In this document: piece by piece, positions 1-10,788 of the stretch
Numbering within the stretch: the first letter of the stretch is position 1
How the letters are laid out: each line of letters starts with the position of its first letter
Source of the DNA: Tolypocladium sp. Sup5 PDA-1
Taxonomy: Eukaryota; Ascomycota; Sordariomycetes; Hypocreales; Ophiocordycipitaceae
DNA: 64,000 nucleotides
Reading direction: 5' to 3'
Assembly (NCBI GenBank): GCA_000750105.3
Contig: JPHH03000002.1
Span: forward strand, 496,001 to 560,000
Translations under genes and position numbers: made by a program
The notes under the pieces: generated by a model
The model's database searches: none
The model's input: only the letters and a program-made list of their open reading frames with translations
Told to the model about the DNA's origin: nothing

Positions 1-289
1 TGTACGATTATTGGATTTGATTTCATAGCCAACATTGTATTTTATTTTCTTATTCGGCAAAGTTCCAACATCTTTGCGAGTTCCATGCTGAAGGTGACGT
101 CGAGCTGCTCACCCCAGTACGTAGCTTGACTGCTGGAGCTACTGCGGAGCCTCCACTTCTTGCTCCAACAACCAACCGCCAAAGCTCACGCACCGTGAAA
201 AAAGCTCCCGTCTCCAGCTTCAAGCTCCCAACACAACCGTCTGCGGCCTCCCCCCCGTCCCCGCCAGCCGGGATTCAACCTCGCGAGCC
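1..289. other. Left-edge spacer and MGM101 leader
   Basis: No coding region is visible. The first 60 bases are AT-rich and could be the 3' end of a gene outside the window. The rest is the probable promoter and 5' leader of the MGM101 gene that starts at 290. I see no clear TATA box. Confidence 0.4.
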
Positions 290-1219
290 ATGTTCCTCCC
301 TCGAAGAGCCGTCGCCGCGGCTCCCCGGCACCTCGCGCGCCGCGCCGGCTCCATTGTTCCTCTGGCTCGCCGGTACGCCGCCGAAGCCGCCTCTCCCGCG
401 ACTCCAGAAGCCGTCGAAGACGGAGCGCAAGATCCCGCGCCAGTAGCCGCAGCAAAGGCAAAGCCCACGCCCGCCGCACCCAAATGGGCCAAGACGAAGA
501 GCGCAAGGCCCGCGTCGACACCCGCCGGCAGCAAGAAGACCGCCCCGTTGCCCACCGAGGTCCTGTACCAGGCCAGGACGATTGCCCACCAGGCGCAAAC
601 GGCTGCCTCCTTTGACGCGGCCGGGTCGCCCATCGTCGACTGGGCGAACAGCTTCCACGGCATCTCGGCCCGGCCCGTGTCCGAGGAGCAGTTCAAGGTG
701 CTCATGCAGCCGATCAGCGAAAAGGACATCGAGGTCAAGCCCGACGGCGTCATCTACCTGCCCGAGATCAAGTACAGGAGGAGGCTCAACGAGGCGTTTG
801 GGCCCATGGGATGGGGCATGATCCCCAAGGGCGAGCCCGTCGTGGGCAGCACCATCGTGACCCGGGAATACGCCCTCATTGTGGATGGCCGGTACGTCTG
901 AACACTCGCGCGCTTCCCCCCCCGGTTGGCTAACAGCATCCCTCCCAGCTTCGTCTCGCAAGCCCAAGGCGAAAACTCCTTCTTCAATCCCGACCAGCTC
1001 CCCTCGGCCGTCGAGGGCTGCAAGTCCAACGCCCTCATGCGCTGCTGCAAGGACCTGGGCATCGGCTCCGAGCTGTGGGACCCGCACTTTGTCCGCTGGT
1101 TCAAGAAGACGCAGCTGGAGGAGGTCTGGGTCGAGCACGCCACGACCAAGAAGAAGCGCACGTTCTGGTACCGCAAGGGCGAGGTGGACGTGGCGTATCC
1201 GTACAAGCTGACGCGGTGA
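290..1219 (+). CDS. MGM101: Mitochondrial genome maintenance protein MGM101
   Basis: Two exons, 290-891 and 949-1219, joined by a 57-nt intron (GTACGT..CCCAG) across an Arg codon, give 290 aa. The family is a Rad52-related single-strand annealing protein of the mitochondrial nucleoid, needed for mtDNA recombination and repair. Residues 1-30 are rich in Arg and Ala with no acidic residue, as in a matrix-targeting presequence. Residues 30-90 are an Ala/Pro/Lys linker. The conserved core starts near VDWANSFHGIS and runs through YLPEIKYRRRLNEAFGPMGW, IVTREYALIVDGRFVSQAQG, and a C-terminal CKDLGIGSELWDP..VEH segment ending in a basic tail. Length and core order match the fungal family. The start is the first in-frame ATG and gives the expected presequence. 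It is convergent with the next gene. Confidence 0.95.
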
Positions 1220-1646
1220 ACGACACTACGGACCGACAGCCCGGACAGGGCGGCGTATTGATTTTACGGCGGGGTTTTCTGGCTGCAAGAGGTGGGATAT
1301 ACACAGCATAGAGCGGGAGTGCGTCGAGGACGGTGGGCGTCGTTGTACGATATTTGGGATGTACAGTCTCAGCTACGGGGTCGTGGACGGCGTTTGATAA
1401 TCACAGCCGCGGTGAAAGTCCCCGTCTCTGGTTTATAGCGATACTGCCTGGTCGTATATAGGGCAGGGACATCGGGTTCAATATAGTAATGCAGGTTCTA
1501 TCACCGAAAATGACAACCTTGTATAGTTTCCCCCGCGAGGAGGCACCCGGGAACTCCCAGTCCCAGACGAAAGAGCCGTTGCAGTCCTATAGCCAAATCT
1601 ACACAAAACACCCAAACTCCCGTCCGATCCAGCCCATCTGGAGTTC
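1220..1646. other. Convergent 3' spacer
   Basis: This 427-bp spacer lies between two converging genes, so it should hold both 3' UTRs. I see no ORF with coding character and no other feature. Confidence 0.5.
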
Positions 1647-2817
1647 CTACTTCTCCTGGGCCGAGCTTGCACCCGCGTCGGCGCCGCTACCAAATCCCCA
1701 GGGCACCCACGAGTTTCGGTTTCCGCCCCCCGAGGCATTCCGCCGCCGGAGGTTGCCGTCGTCTTCGGCGCCGCTCTCGGCCTCGACCTTTTCGAAGTCG
1801 GTCTCGCTGCGGCTCTTGCTCAAGGCGCTCCACACGCTTAGCCCACTAGGCGGTCGCTGGGTGGCATCGTCTTCGTCCTGGCCGTCCGTGAACGTACCAG
1901 GGTGGACGGCCCTGGTGGCGTCGCTGCGCTGGACCTCCTGGGCCTCGCGGTCGAGGGCGGAGAGGGCGATATCGAGGAGCTTGCGTTGGGCAGCGATGAA
2001 GTTCATCTTGTCGGCCGAGTCGCGCAAGTTGGGCGGGATGAGCGTCCCCTGGGGAATGCTTCTGTCCGTTGAGCCTCCAGCACCAGCAGTTCCGTCCGCA
2101 ATCGCGGCGGCGGACACGGCGCTTGCCACAAAGCTGTAGAAATCACTTCCGGTGCTGCCAGCCCATCTCGTGGTCGGGACGCTAAACCGGGCAAGGAGCG
2201 ACTGCATGTAGCCCTGAGCGCCGGCTGACTCGGGGGCAGGCGGCTGTTCGGTCGGAGGCAGGCCGAAGATGTTGGTCTTTAGATACTCGACGGCCTGGCG
2301 CAGGTACGTCATGCCAGCGGCCTTGAGGCGCTCGTGGGTGCTGGCGATGAAGTCGTCGATATTGGTCTCATTGTCCTCGAGGAAGGGGTGGATCTTTTCC
2401 TCGTAGATGATGCGCGCGCCCTGCGTCTGGGGCAGGATCAGGTAGAGGAGGAAGAGGAGACGGATGTAGCTGTAGAAGGGGACCCTGCGAACAACGGTAA
2501 GCGATGGATGCGCATGGCAGATGCATGCTCGGGGTTTGCGACGCACCAGACGAGGATGAAGGAGACCCATGACTCGACAAGGAGGCAGCAGCTGAAGACG
2601 ACCCAGTACATGAGCCATGGCGTCAACTGCGCCGGGTCCGACGTCTTAAGCGCCTTGTACGAGGCGAAAATGGGGAAGAGAAAGGAGGCGATGGAGCTGT
2701 TTAGGCCATGGTCAGCAAAGGCGGCTTCGTTGCGGATCGCGGGCCTCCAGCGACGGCGGGGTGTGACGACATGGCGGGGCACACTTACGATAAGATCATG
2801 GCGAAGATGTCGAACAT
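1647..2817 (-). CDS. REEP/YOP1-like (TB2/DP1/HVA22) ER membrane-shaping protein
   Basis: Three exons on the minus strand, 2817-2789, 2696-2547 and 2484-1647, give 338 aa. The start codon is in a 29-nt first exon that encodes MFDIFAMILS and is joined through GTAAGT. The TB2/DP1/HVA22 domain fills about residues 8-95. It has two hydrophobic hairpins (SIASFLFPIFASYKAL, then WLMYWVVFSCCLLVESW and IRLLFLLYLILPQTQGA) followed by the family's YEEKIHPFLE stretch and an amphipathic helix to about 133. Known members insert hairpins into the ER and help tubulate it. The remaining 200 residues are low-complexity and acidic or Ser-rich, longer than in the small yeast Yop1, which suggests a cytosolic regulatory tail. 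I am sure of the family but not of which fungal paralogue this is. Confidence 0.9.
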
Positions 2818-4188
2818 GGCGGCGAGGAGCGGACGAGGCCGAGCCTCTCAGTCCGCAGGTAAGGCGGCTTATACGAGATGCTGGCAAGGGGACTGAGGTC
2901 TGAACGACAAGGCCGTTCCACGGAGGCGACGCGAAAGAGGTGAGAATGAAAGGAAGGAGGACAAAGGAAGAAGAGCGATGCAGGGCCGAGGCGGGACGGG
3001 TTCAGTCGAGCCTGAAGGGTCTGAGCCACAGGGATTGTCGCACCAGCACCTGGCAGCCCGCAGCACAGAAGCGGCCGTGGAAGCAACAGCGGGGGCGGCC
3101 GAACGCAGCGGCACCTGATGCGCTAAAAGCGGCCCTCGGAGCGCTGGAGCGCCAACCCCACGTCAGCCCAGCGCGCTCAGTGGCCCAAGCTGGGCGCTGG
3201 CCTCGTGACGGCGGAGATGCGAGCGGGCGCCGAGCCTCACCTTGACACGCGACTCGTGAGCTCGGAGGAGGGCGCCAGACGGACGATAAGACGGCGGCGT
3301 CGACGCGCAAAAGGGCCTGAAATCGCAGACCGACTCTTTTGCAAGATGCAAGTGCTCTCAGACTACATCGACGCACGCCCGCCGCCTAAATACCCGCCTC
3401 GCCGGAGAGCCACGTTGCGTTCTGGCACGACGACGACGACACGGGCAATGACGCGTTAATGCAGAACAACGATGCTCGGCTTCGTCGGGGCGGCTGCTGG
3501 TGCCTGCTGACTCGGACACGCAGGATCGCAGCTCAGATGAGCGAGCGTCTGCGCAGCGATGGCGCGCATCTGTCCCTTGCTGCTGCTGTACGGTGCAGAG
3601 CACATGGGCTTCCATTGCGACGCTCTTCTGCAGAACATGCTGCAGGGTCTCATACTAACTTGTTCCGTCAAGCCAAGTCCCAGCGCTGACGATGACGCAT
3701 CCGGCCAGAACGACGATTAATCAACATGCACATCCATCGCACAGCGTCAGGCTGTCCTTTCTAAAAGACACTTTTCTGTAGCTGTCCGCGTGGCTGGCGT
3801 TGAACAGGTTGCGCCGTGTGCGGACGTTACCCAAAGCGGATGTTGGTCGATGCCGACGTCAGCCTCTACGACCACGGTGACGAACTCTCGTCATCACCCA
3901 CACGCTGATCTTCAAACTTCGGTGGACAGAGTGTCCCAAGCTGCAAGGCAGATGCAATTAGGACGCGAGCACCTTTCACACAGCCATCCCTGAAGTATTA
4001 CTGGACACTGTGGTCCTAACCAGAAGGCTGTATCAAGTGATGGCACTCCGGGTGATACAACAAGGTGTTTGTCAACCATGTCCATGGCTCATTATGAAGT
4101 TGACTACGTACGCTGGTATTTCATCCCATCCCATGCCTCCAAGATCCCCCTTTTGTTCGGCAGCCCCCACCTCCCACCAGCAAGTGCT
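2818..4188. other. Intergenic spacer, 1.4 kb
   Basis: This spacer lies upstream of the REEP-like gene and downstream of the sulfotransferase-like gene, both on the minus strand. Short open frames exist on both strands, but none shows a recognisable domain or plausible splice sites. No repeat stood out. Confidence 0.5.
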
Positions 4189-5031
4189 TCAGCTAAACGG
4201 CGCCGTGTTTCCCAACATGTGGCCCATCTTGCTCGAGCCAAAGCCCGCGAGCTGCGGCCCATACCTCCAAGCGGCATAGGCGCCACCGAGGATGGCTGCC
4301 CATGATAGGATGCCTCGCACAACGAGAACCTTCTTGACGGTGCTCATGGTGGCGGCGTCGTTGACCCACGGGAACGGCTCGTCCTTGGGCACCTCCTTGT
4401 CCAGGAACTTGCACAGCGGCTCCCAGCCATCCTCTGCCTTCCAGATAAGCACCCTGCGGCCACGCTTCTCGGCTTCCAGTTGCACAAAGTCCTGGTACAC
4501 GTCGTAAAACTCGGGGCTAAGGCCGACGCCAAACTTCTTGACGCAGGTGCGGCGGGCGATCTGGTGGATGGTCCAGTGTAGGCGGTCTGACTTGACGGGG
4601 AAGCAGAGCAGGTAGTACGTCAAGCTCCCGAAGAAGGCCAGACTGCCCAGGAAGCTCTTGAACCAGGCGGAACCGCCCCCATTGCGCTGGTTGAGGACGA
4701 GGGGCGCATCCGGATACATATCCATGAGGTCGTCGATGAACCAGAACCCGGGGAAATCGGTGGTGGCCTCATAGCCGTCAAAGACCTTGTGGAGCAGCTT
4801 GCGGCGCTTGTACGTGTCTTCCTCCTGCATGGCGTCGATGATGAGCTGCGAGCGGGAGTTGTGGGGGGCGACGTGCGCCATGTGCATGCAGGGGAAGTAG
4901 CCCATGCTGGGCATCTCGAGGGCCGCCTGGAGGGACGAGGTCGCGCATCGCGGGAGGCCGGCGCCGATGACGCGGATGCGAGGGCCCTTGGCGCTCCGGT
5001 CCGGGTTGATGCTGTCTCTGATGATTCTCAT
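4189..5031 (-). CDS. Sulfotransfer_4-type P-loop protein with C-terminal membrane segment
   Basis: A single exon of 280 aa. The ATG at 5031 was chosen because the frame upstream of it reads as low-quality sequence and the conserved part starts with MRIIRDSINPD. Near residues 21-36 is GAGLPRCATSSLQAALE, the P-loop that binds the 5'-phosphosulfate of PAPS in the sulfotransferase fold. PDAPLVLNQR and the later WEPLCKFLDKEVP segment are also typical of this fungal family, which is often mis-annotated as NAD-dependent epimerase. A hydrophobic stretch near residues 245-268 predicts one C-terminal transmembrane helix, so the enzyme is probably membrane-anchored. The substrate is unknown. The usual downstream PAPS-binding Arg/Ser residues are not obvious, so sulfotransferase activity is an inference from the family. 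Confidence 0.82.
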   Translation of the reverse strand: MRIIRDSINPDRSAKGPRIRVIGAGLPRCATSSLQAALEMPSMGYFPCMHMAHVAPHNSRSQLIIDAMQEEDTYKRRKLLHKVFDGYEATTDFPGFWFIDDLMDMYPDAPLVLNQRNGGGSAWFKSFLGSLAFFGSLTYYLLCFPVKSDRLHWTIHQIARRTCVKKFGVGLSPEFYDVYQDFVQLEAEKRGRRVLIWKAEDGWEPLCKFLDKEVPKDEPFPWVNDAATMSTVKKVLVVRGILSWAAILGGAYAAWRYGPQLAGFGSSKMGHMLGNTAPFS

Positions 5032-5806
5032 GGCGGGCGACTGAAGCCGTCCACGGCGAGGCACGTGTACTTGATACAGGGCCGAGGAGAGGTCGAGCGA
5101 CGGACGAGAGATTCGGAGGATAAATAGGGGCAAGTTGACAGAAGGTTGGGCAGCTCCTAGCCTCCTACCACCAACGGCCACGCCGGATGCCGGAATTATA
5201 GTTCCTTTTGTAAGTGCCAGCGGCCTGGCCACCGCACCACACCCGGAGGCGTGAGCCGGGCCATCGGCCATGCGTCCATCCACACAGCCCCCGCAGCCGT
5301 CAGCCTTACGGCCCCAGACGCTGACACCAACAACAGCACAGGCTATTAATCGTGGACACTGGACTTCGGCGATTAGCGCCTATCCACTGGATGGTCTGTC
5401 TGGTTGGCAGTTGGCTTGGCGCTCCATCAGCCGCAAGCCATCAAGCCCTTGGGTGGCGAGTAGTGCTGACGAGAGCGAGCAGGAACGCGGGTTCCGTGAA
5501 TTGATGTCCACTTGGATAGATTGTCGGGAAATCACATCAAGGAACGTTTCCTCATGTCGGGGAACCGCAGCAAGGGTCTATCACGTGTCGATGGCACTCG
5601 GCGTGTGCTTACATGCTACAACACTGGATGCTCGTTTCGAGTGTATATTCACCTGGGGTCACCCCAATTCACGAAGATAGTTGTATTGGTGCCCTACGTC
5701 TTGGATTGTGATGCAATCCAAGATCCAAGGCCACGCGACAATGACGCGTCGACCATGACCTCAGTCACAGTCTGGGTCGCCATCGATTCATCACTACTAG
5801 GCACCT
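5032..5806. other. Intergenic spacer, 0.8 kb
   Basis: This spacer lies upstream of the sulfotransferase-like gene and downstream of the MetE-like gene. I see no gene in it. A GATAAATAGG string near 5116 could act as a weak minus-strand TATA element. Confidence 0.4.
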
Positions 5807-7069
5807 TCAGGGATGCTCAGGCCACAAGTCCTTCGCAACCTCGCCGACGAGCCTCAGCTTGGCAAACATCTTCTCCTCGGTCATGCCGTCGGCGCCGACC
5901 GCCACACTCGCGAACCCGCACTGCGGACTGATGCCCATGTTGCGCATCGCCTCGCCGACGCTCCGGCCCTGGCCGTCCGCGATGATCTGCGCGGCCTGCC
6001 GCACCTTGCCCTTGATCACCTCGGCGTCCTCGAGCGCGGGATCCTTGGTGGTGACCACGCCCAGCACGACGTTCTTGCCCCGGGGCAGGAAGCGCAGCGG
6101 CTCGAAGCCGCCGGACCGCGGGTTGTCGTACTCGAGGAAGAAGGTGTCGTAGTCGAGCGTGGTGAAGAAGCGCTGGGCAATCTTCTCATAGGAGCCTTCG
6201 CTGAAGTGCATCGACTTGGAGAAGTTGCCTGTCCGTGTTAGCTGCCAGCGGTACGAGCACCCGTGCGAGCTTTGTTACAACTCACCTCGGCAGACATGGA
6301 GTCCCACGTGGAGGCCCTCGGGACGGTTCGCGATGCAGTCGTTGTGCGCCTTGAGGTACAGCTCGAACAGCGCATCCGGATCCACGCCGTCGTCCCTCAG
6401 CGCCTGGAGCATCTCGTCGGAGCAAAAGTACGCGAGCGTCGGGTCGTCGATCTGCACGTTGCGCAAGCCCTCGTCGTACAGCGTCCGGAGCTCCCGCTGG
6501 TACGCCCTGGCCAGGTCGGCGAAGAAGTCCCCGTCGCTGGCGTACGCGTCGGCGCTGTAGCACTTGCCCGGCGCCAGCCGCAGGTGGAAGTAGCACGGCG
6601 GCGGCATCGTGAACTTGCACGCCGCCCACTGCTCGCGCGGCACCGCGTCCCGCAGCATCCGCCAGTTCTCGAGGTACGCGCTGCCACTGCCGCCCGCGTG
6701 GTGGCGGATCTTGCCCTCGCACACGGCCGCCATGGGGTACTGCTGGCCGGCCTTCCGGAGCGCGGCGATGGGCGGCGCAGACAGCCGGGCCAGCTCCCAC
6801 GGCACGGGGCTCACTTCGCGGAAGCCGTCGAGCTTCTCGAAGAAGCCCGAGAAGTAGTACTTGCGGTCGAACTCGCCGGACGACAGCGCCCGCACGCCGT
6901 GGGCCTGCTGCTTGCGGACGATGTCTGTTATGGCCGCGCGCTGGCCGGCGCGGAGCTGGGCAGCCGTGATGTCCCCCGCATCGGCGCGGCTCTGCAGCTC
7001 GGACAGGGACGAGGGCCGTATGAGGGAGCCGATGTGGTCCGCGTGGAATGGCAGCGTGTGGGGAGCCAT
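5807..7069 (-). CDS. Short zinc-dependent MetE-like (UROD/MetE) methyltransferase
   Basis: Two exons on the minus strand, 7069-6286 and 6228-5807, join across a Gly codon (GTGAGT donor) to give 401 aa. The fold is the C-terminal catalytic half of cobalamin-independent methionine synthase, which moves a methyl group to a thiol held by zinc. Candidate zinc ligands are all present: H258 and C260 in GLHVCRG, E294 in FLEYDNPRSGG, and C365 in ISPQCGFAS. The N-terminal HADHIGSLIRP motif is typical of the short stand-alone members. At 401 aa it is about half the length of fungal Met6, so it is a paralogue and probably not the main methionine synthase. Its methyl donor and acceptor cannot be read from the sequence. 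A TATA-like box sits about 95 bp upstream. Confidence 0.88.
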
Positions 7070-7161
7070 GATGGTTGATGTGGCGCCAGCAGAGCTTGTG
7101 TAAGTCAGGACGATACTGGAAGAAGGGTTGCTGAATTTGGCTCTGCTGCTGCTGCTTGCAG

Positions 7162-7168
7162 ATTTATA
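7162..7168 (-). promoter_or_regulatory. TATA-like box of the MetE-like gene
   Basis: The minus strand reads TATAAAT here, about 95 bp upstream of the ATG at 7069. Position and sequence fit a core promoter, but nothing further supports it. Confidence 0.4.
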
Positions 7169-7473
7169 CGAGCGCACTACTTGGTGCTGCAGAGCTGTAG
7201 ACCAAACATGAAGATCCCATATGCGGGAAGCTCGGACCTCCGCAGTCGGATAATCAGCTTTGGCTGAAGTTTGAACAAATCGTTCTTCAATTATCCGTTG
7301 TTCTGCTTTTTTGGGGTTGTGGCGTCATCAAATCGGACCATCGCTCGCCGCGATATTACTCCATTTCCCCGCACACTGAGCGGATGATGAAGATCTTCGT
7401 CATCCAATTGAGGGCCTTGCCTCAAGCTTTGATTTCTCGGCAGAGACGTTCGGCAGTGCTCGATCATGGTGTT

Positions 7474-7523
7474 GAACGAGCCAACAAAAGGGAGAGCCCT
7501 TCTTTGACGTTGGCAGCGGCGAC
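7474..7523 (+). repeat. Copy 1 of a diverged direct repeat
   Basis: About 50 bp that share the core TTTGACGTTG and CAGCGGCGAC, and flanking similarity, with 7798-7845 in the same orientation. The two copies differ by substitutions and small indels. This could be an old local duplication or the remains of a mobile element. Confidence 0.4.
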
Positions 7524-7797
7524 CATGGCTCCCAGGGACATCCGGCACTGCTTGTTCATCTCTTCTACCTAGTGTGCGAAGGCTCGACTTGTACCTTGCA
7601 AAGGTTACCGCCGACTAGAAGTCGCGTTCTGGGAGGTACCTACAATACTACGGACTACCTTACTTAAGTTCGATGCTAGTAGGGGTAGAAACAGCTCGAC
7701 TTAGCTCCAAGTAGCGGCAAGGAATAGCAAGGAAAGGGGAAGTATGGGGTATTACAAAGGTGGAGCCTTCGAAGGCACACCAGACCGGATGGTATTT

Positions 7798-7845
7798 GAA
7801 TGAGCAATCAATGGAGGGCCTATCTTTGACGTTGCAGCGGCGACA
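7798..7845 (+). repeat. Copy 2 of a diverged direct repeat
   Basis: The partner of 7474-7523, with the same orientation and the same TTTGACGTTG core. It lies 0.32 kb away with no gene between the copies. Confidence 0.4.
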
Positions 7846-10632
7846 AAAGGAGTGTTGGTTTCAGGAAGCTTCCCTTGAACGCGCACCATGCCTCACTCGG
7901 TTGTTTCACCATCACTCGAAAGCGACAGGCTCTTAAGAGTTCAGACATCGGCCTCGGCGGAAAGAGCTATCTGTGTAGTCCGTACAAAGGATTGCGAAAA
8001 GAGCACGCGAAAAGAGCATCGGAGCATCAACGGTCGCGGCCCTGTCTTGCGTCGAGCAGCAAGAAAACAGCAGCAGGTCTCAGCCCTGTCAGGCTGGATG
8101 GGCGATGTTTTCTCCTCGCACCTTGGCATACGAGTAGTATTAATATGGAGAGGCTCCGGGTCCTTTTGTATATAACAAACGAACAAAATATGAGGAAGCT
8201 TGACTTGTGGACCAAGAACGTAGGATACCGAGCTCCCGCCAGGGAGTTGACGGGATGACAAGGGCGGCATCTGGGGTTTGGCGCACTCGACTGTCTCACA
8301 ACCACATTCCGGTTCGTGGCGCAGTGTAGCGAAGCCCACATCCCATTCCAGGGAGGCATTCCGTTTTGGCTCAAGCTCTCCCGCAATTACGAAGTATTCT
8401 AAGCCGGGAGCAGTACGTCCGTACAAAACGGCTTGTTCCTGAGGGTGGCTGGTCGGAGGATCCCACCCTCCATGACACCCACACGCACAACCTCCTACGC
8501 TTCGTGGCTTGTCTCATCTTAGCACGCGTTTAAACCTGCCTCGCAACAGTTCCGAGTGTCTCGCCCATCGCGTCTGCATGCGCGGGGAGACTCAGATTGC
8601 GCGCGTCCTGTGGGGTGCTTGGGTGCCAACTGCTACCGTGTTGTGGGGGCTGCGGCAATCAGATCAACAAAGGAGTTTTGGGTCGACCGTTTCTGTCGTG
8701 CACATTGTTGCAGTATCCCTGAATTCTGCTACCCGTCCTGTGGTTGATGCATGAGATGTGAATGCTCCCGGCCGCCAAATGGCCACAGGGTAAGACTGCA
8801 TTGTCCAAGGTGGCTAGAATTTACGAGCCAAATAAGGCAGTTGAGATCCGATTGGTGAATCTCGGGGAAAGCACTCCGCATAGCTCCTTGTAATTATTGT
8901 TGCTTTGTGTGTGCGAGGAGGTATTGTGTGTGTCGGCACTTTGGTAGTTCATGTACGGACTACGGGAGCAAAGAGTATCACCCTCTGACAATAACGTTGG
9001 AGACTGAACTCAACAGCGCCATATCGGATATTAATTAAGAGATGAGAACCAAACTTACGCAATAAAATATATGCATTTACTATGACATTATAACTGTTCA
9101 ATCTAACGTTGTTCTAACAGCTTTTCTTGCTCGCGATGAGCAAATGCTACCAGTTCTGGACCTACCCTGCACCATTTACACGGAGGGTAGCAAGGTAGGC
9201 ACTGAAAGCCGGAGCCGGAACAACCCAACCCCCTATGTTGATCGCGTTCCCTCGCCAGAGTCGCGACTTCTTGTCTCACACTCGGACTCGTCCATCACGT
9301 CTCACCGTTCGCTATGGGACTCAGCCAAGTCCCAAACGAGGCTCACCAGAATGCTAATTGATGGCAAGTGGAAAGCGACACGGATGTGACGCCAAGGAGC
9401 ACAATCTCTCTTCGAGTATGCCGAGAGGCGCATTCAGAGGCGCAACAATGCGACGCTAGATTGTTCGCGTGTCCGCCGAGAGCGTTCGGTTTTGCAGAGG
9501 CACGTCTCCCTGCCATTGCCTCGATTTCTTTGGTGGGATACGAGACAAGAGTCTCTGATGCGACCGATCACGGTGTGCAAAGTTGCTTGCGTACAGTTGC
9601 ATGGGGAGGACGCAGGGCATGCTGGCTGCAGAACGAGGCAACCGACCTGAACATCTGTTCGACCACGAACCGGGGTACAGATGGCTCCGTGGCCAGCGAT
9701 CAGGCCAAATCTGTATACCTTGCTCCGTACGGACTAAAAGGATTACATGGCTCAAAGGGGGTGGGGGTGTTGGGCAGTTCGATGCTACGCTCCAGCTCCC
9801 TTCGTTTGCCTTTGTTGTCCGCTGAAACTCTTCTCCAGGACGAGGATGCGTACAGTTACCATTCCCAAACTCCCGATGTTTGTTCTTGTGAGGCGAACAG
9901 CCCGCAGCTCAATGCTGAATTCGCGTTGTTGCGCCAGGACTTGGAATAATCATGTCCGGCCCCATACGGACTACAGATCTGAAGCATCCCTGCCTTGAAC
10001 GCAGCCTATTCATCTGCAACACTTCCGACTGCAGATGGGGAGCAACAGCCGACTGAGACATCGAAAACCGGATGGGCAGCCGGGGACAAGCATAAATTTG
10101 CCAAGCGTATGGCCAAGACCTGCACGCCATCGAGAAAGGGCAGTCGTTGACGATGCTTGCAGCCCTGCGGCGGCATCTCCACGGGTTTCTCGCGAATCGA
10201 TGCCGACGGTCCGTTGCAGGGACCCAGTCCAGCGAATCCACACGCATACTCTTCGCGCGCAGTTTGGCGCCCCGCTGGAATGCAGGGTAATTTGCCTTTC
10301 CAAGTGGAAGCGCCACGGACGGGCCGGAGGCTGAATTCCACCCTACGGCAGGCATTTCAACCTTCGTCCAAGTTTTGGAGGCTCTTTTCGCGGGCCGCAG
10401 ACGTGGGGTGAGACACAACTCCAACGGCTTTGCCAAATGCGGCAGTGGGAACATTCTTCACAGACAACTGACTGGCGCCACTGACCTGACAGCCAAGCCA
10501 TCATTCAGGAACTCGCCAGGAACCTGCCCGGGCATGGCGCTCCTCGCCGTGTCTGATGCATTCGTCGACAGCAGAGTTCGAAAACAGAGAGGTCGCTGAT
10601 CCGACACGCGTCGCGTCGGGACTTGCTCGCGT

Positions 10633-10640
10633 TATAAATA
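10633..10640 (+). promoter_or_regulatory. TATA box of the WSC-domain gene
   Basis: TATAAATA lies 156 bp upstream of the ATG at 10789. A pyrimidine-rich stretch (CTCCTTGATAGTCCTGCTCC) follows it, the usual setting of a fungal transcription start. Confidence 0.5.
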
Positions 10641-10788
10641 ATGATAACCTCTCCTTGATAGTCCTGCTCCTTCTTGTTGTCATCACACCAGTTTACTCGG
10701 CCTCGACTTCACTCGCTTTTGGCTCCGAGGGCTTTGTCATTCGTTAGACCCCCCCCCAGTTCGTTCCTTTGGAACACTCACCGTCATT

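Larger units (their letters stand above)
7070..10788. other. Long intergenic spacer, 3.7 kb
   Basis: No gene was found on either strand. The spacer holds a diverged direct repeat (7474-7523 and 7798-7845), several copies of the TACGGACTAC-type motif (about 7646, 8413, 8953, 9724 and 9965), a G-rich run near 9757-9775, and an AT-rich patch around 9020-9110 in otherwise GC-rich DNA. The right-hand end is the promoter of the WSC-domain gene. Confidence 0.5.

Noticed and set aside
7070..10788. Possible RIP-mutated transposon in the spacer
   Set aside because: Base composition is close to its surroundings apart from a 90-bp AT-rich patch, and no transposase or reverse-transcriptase fragment can be read.
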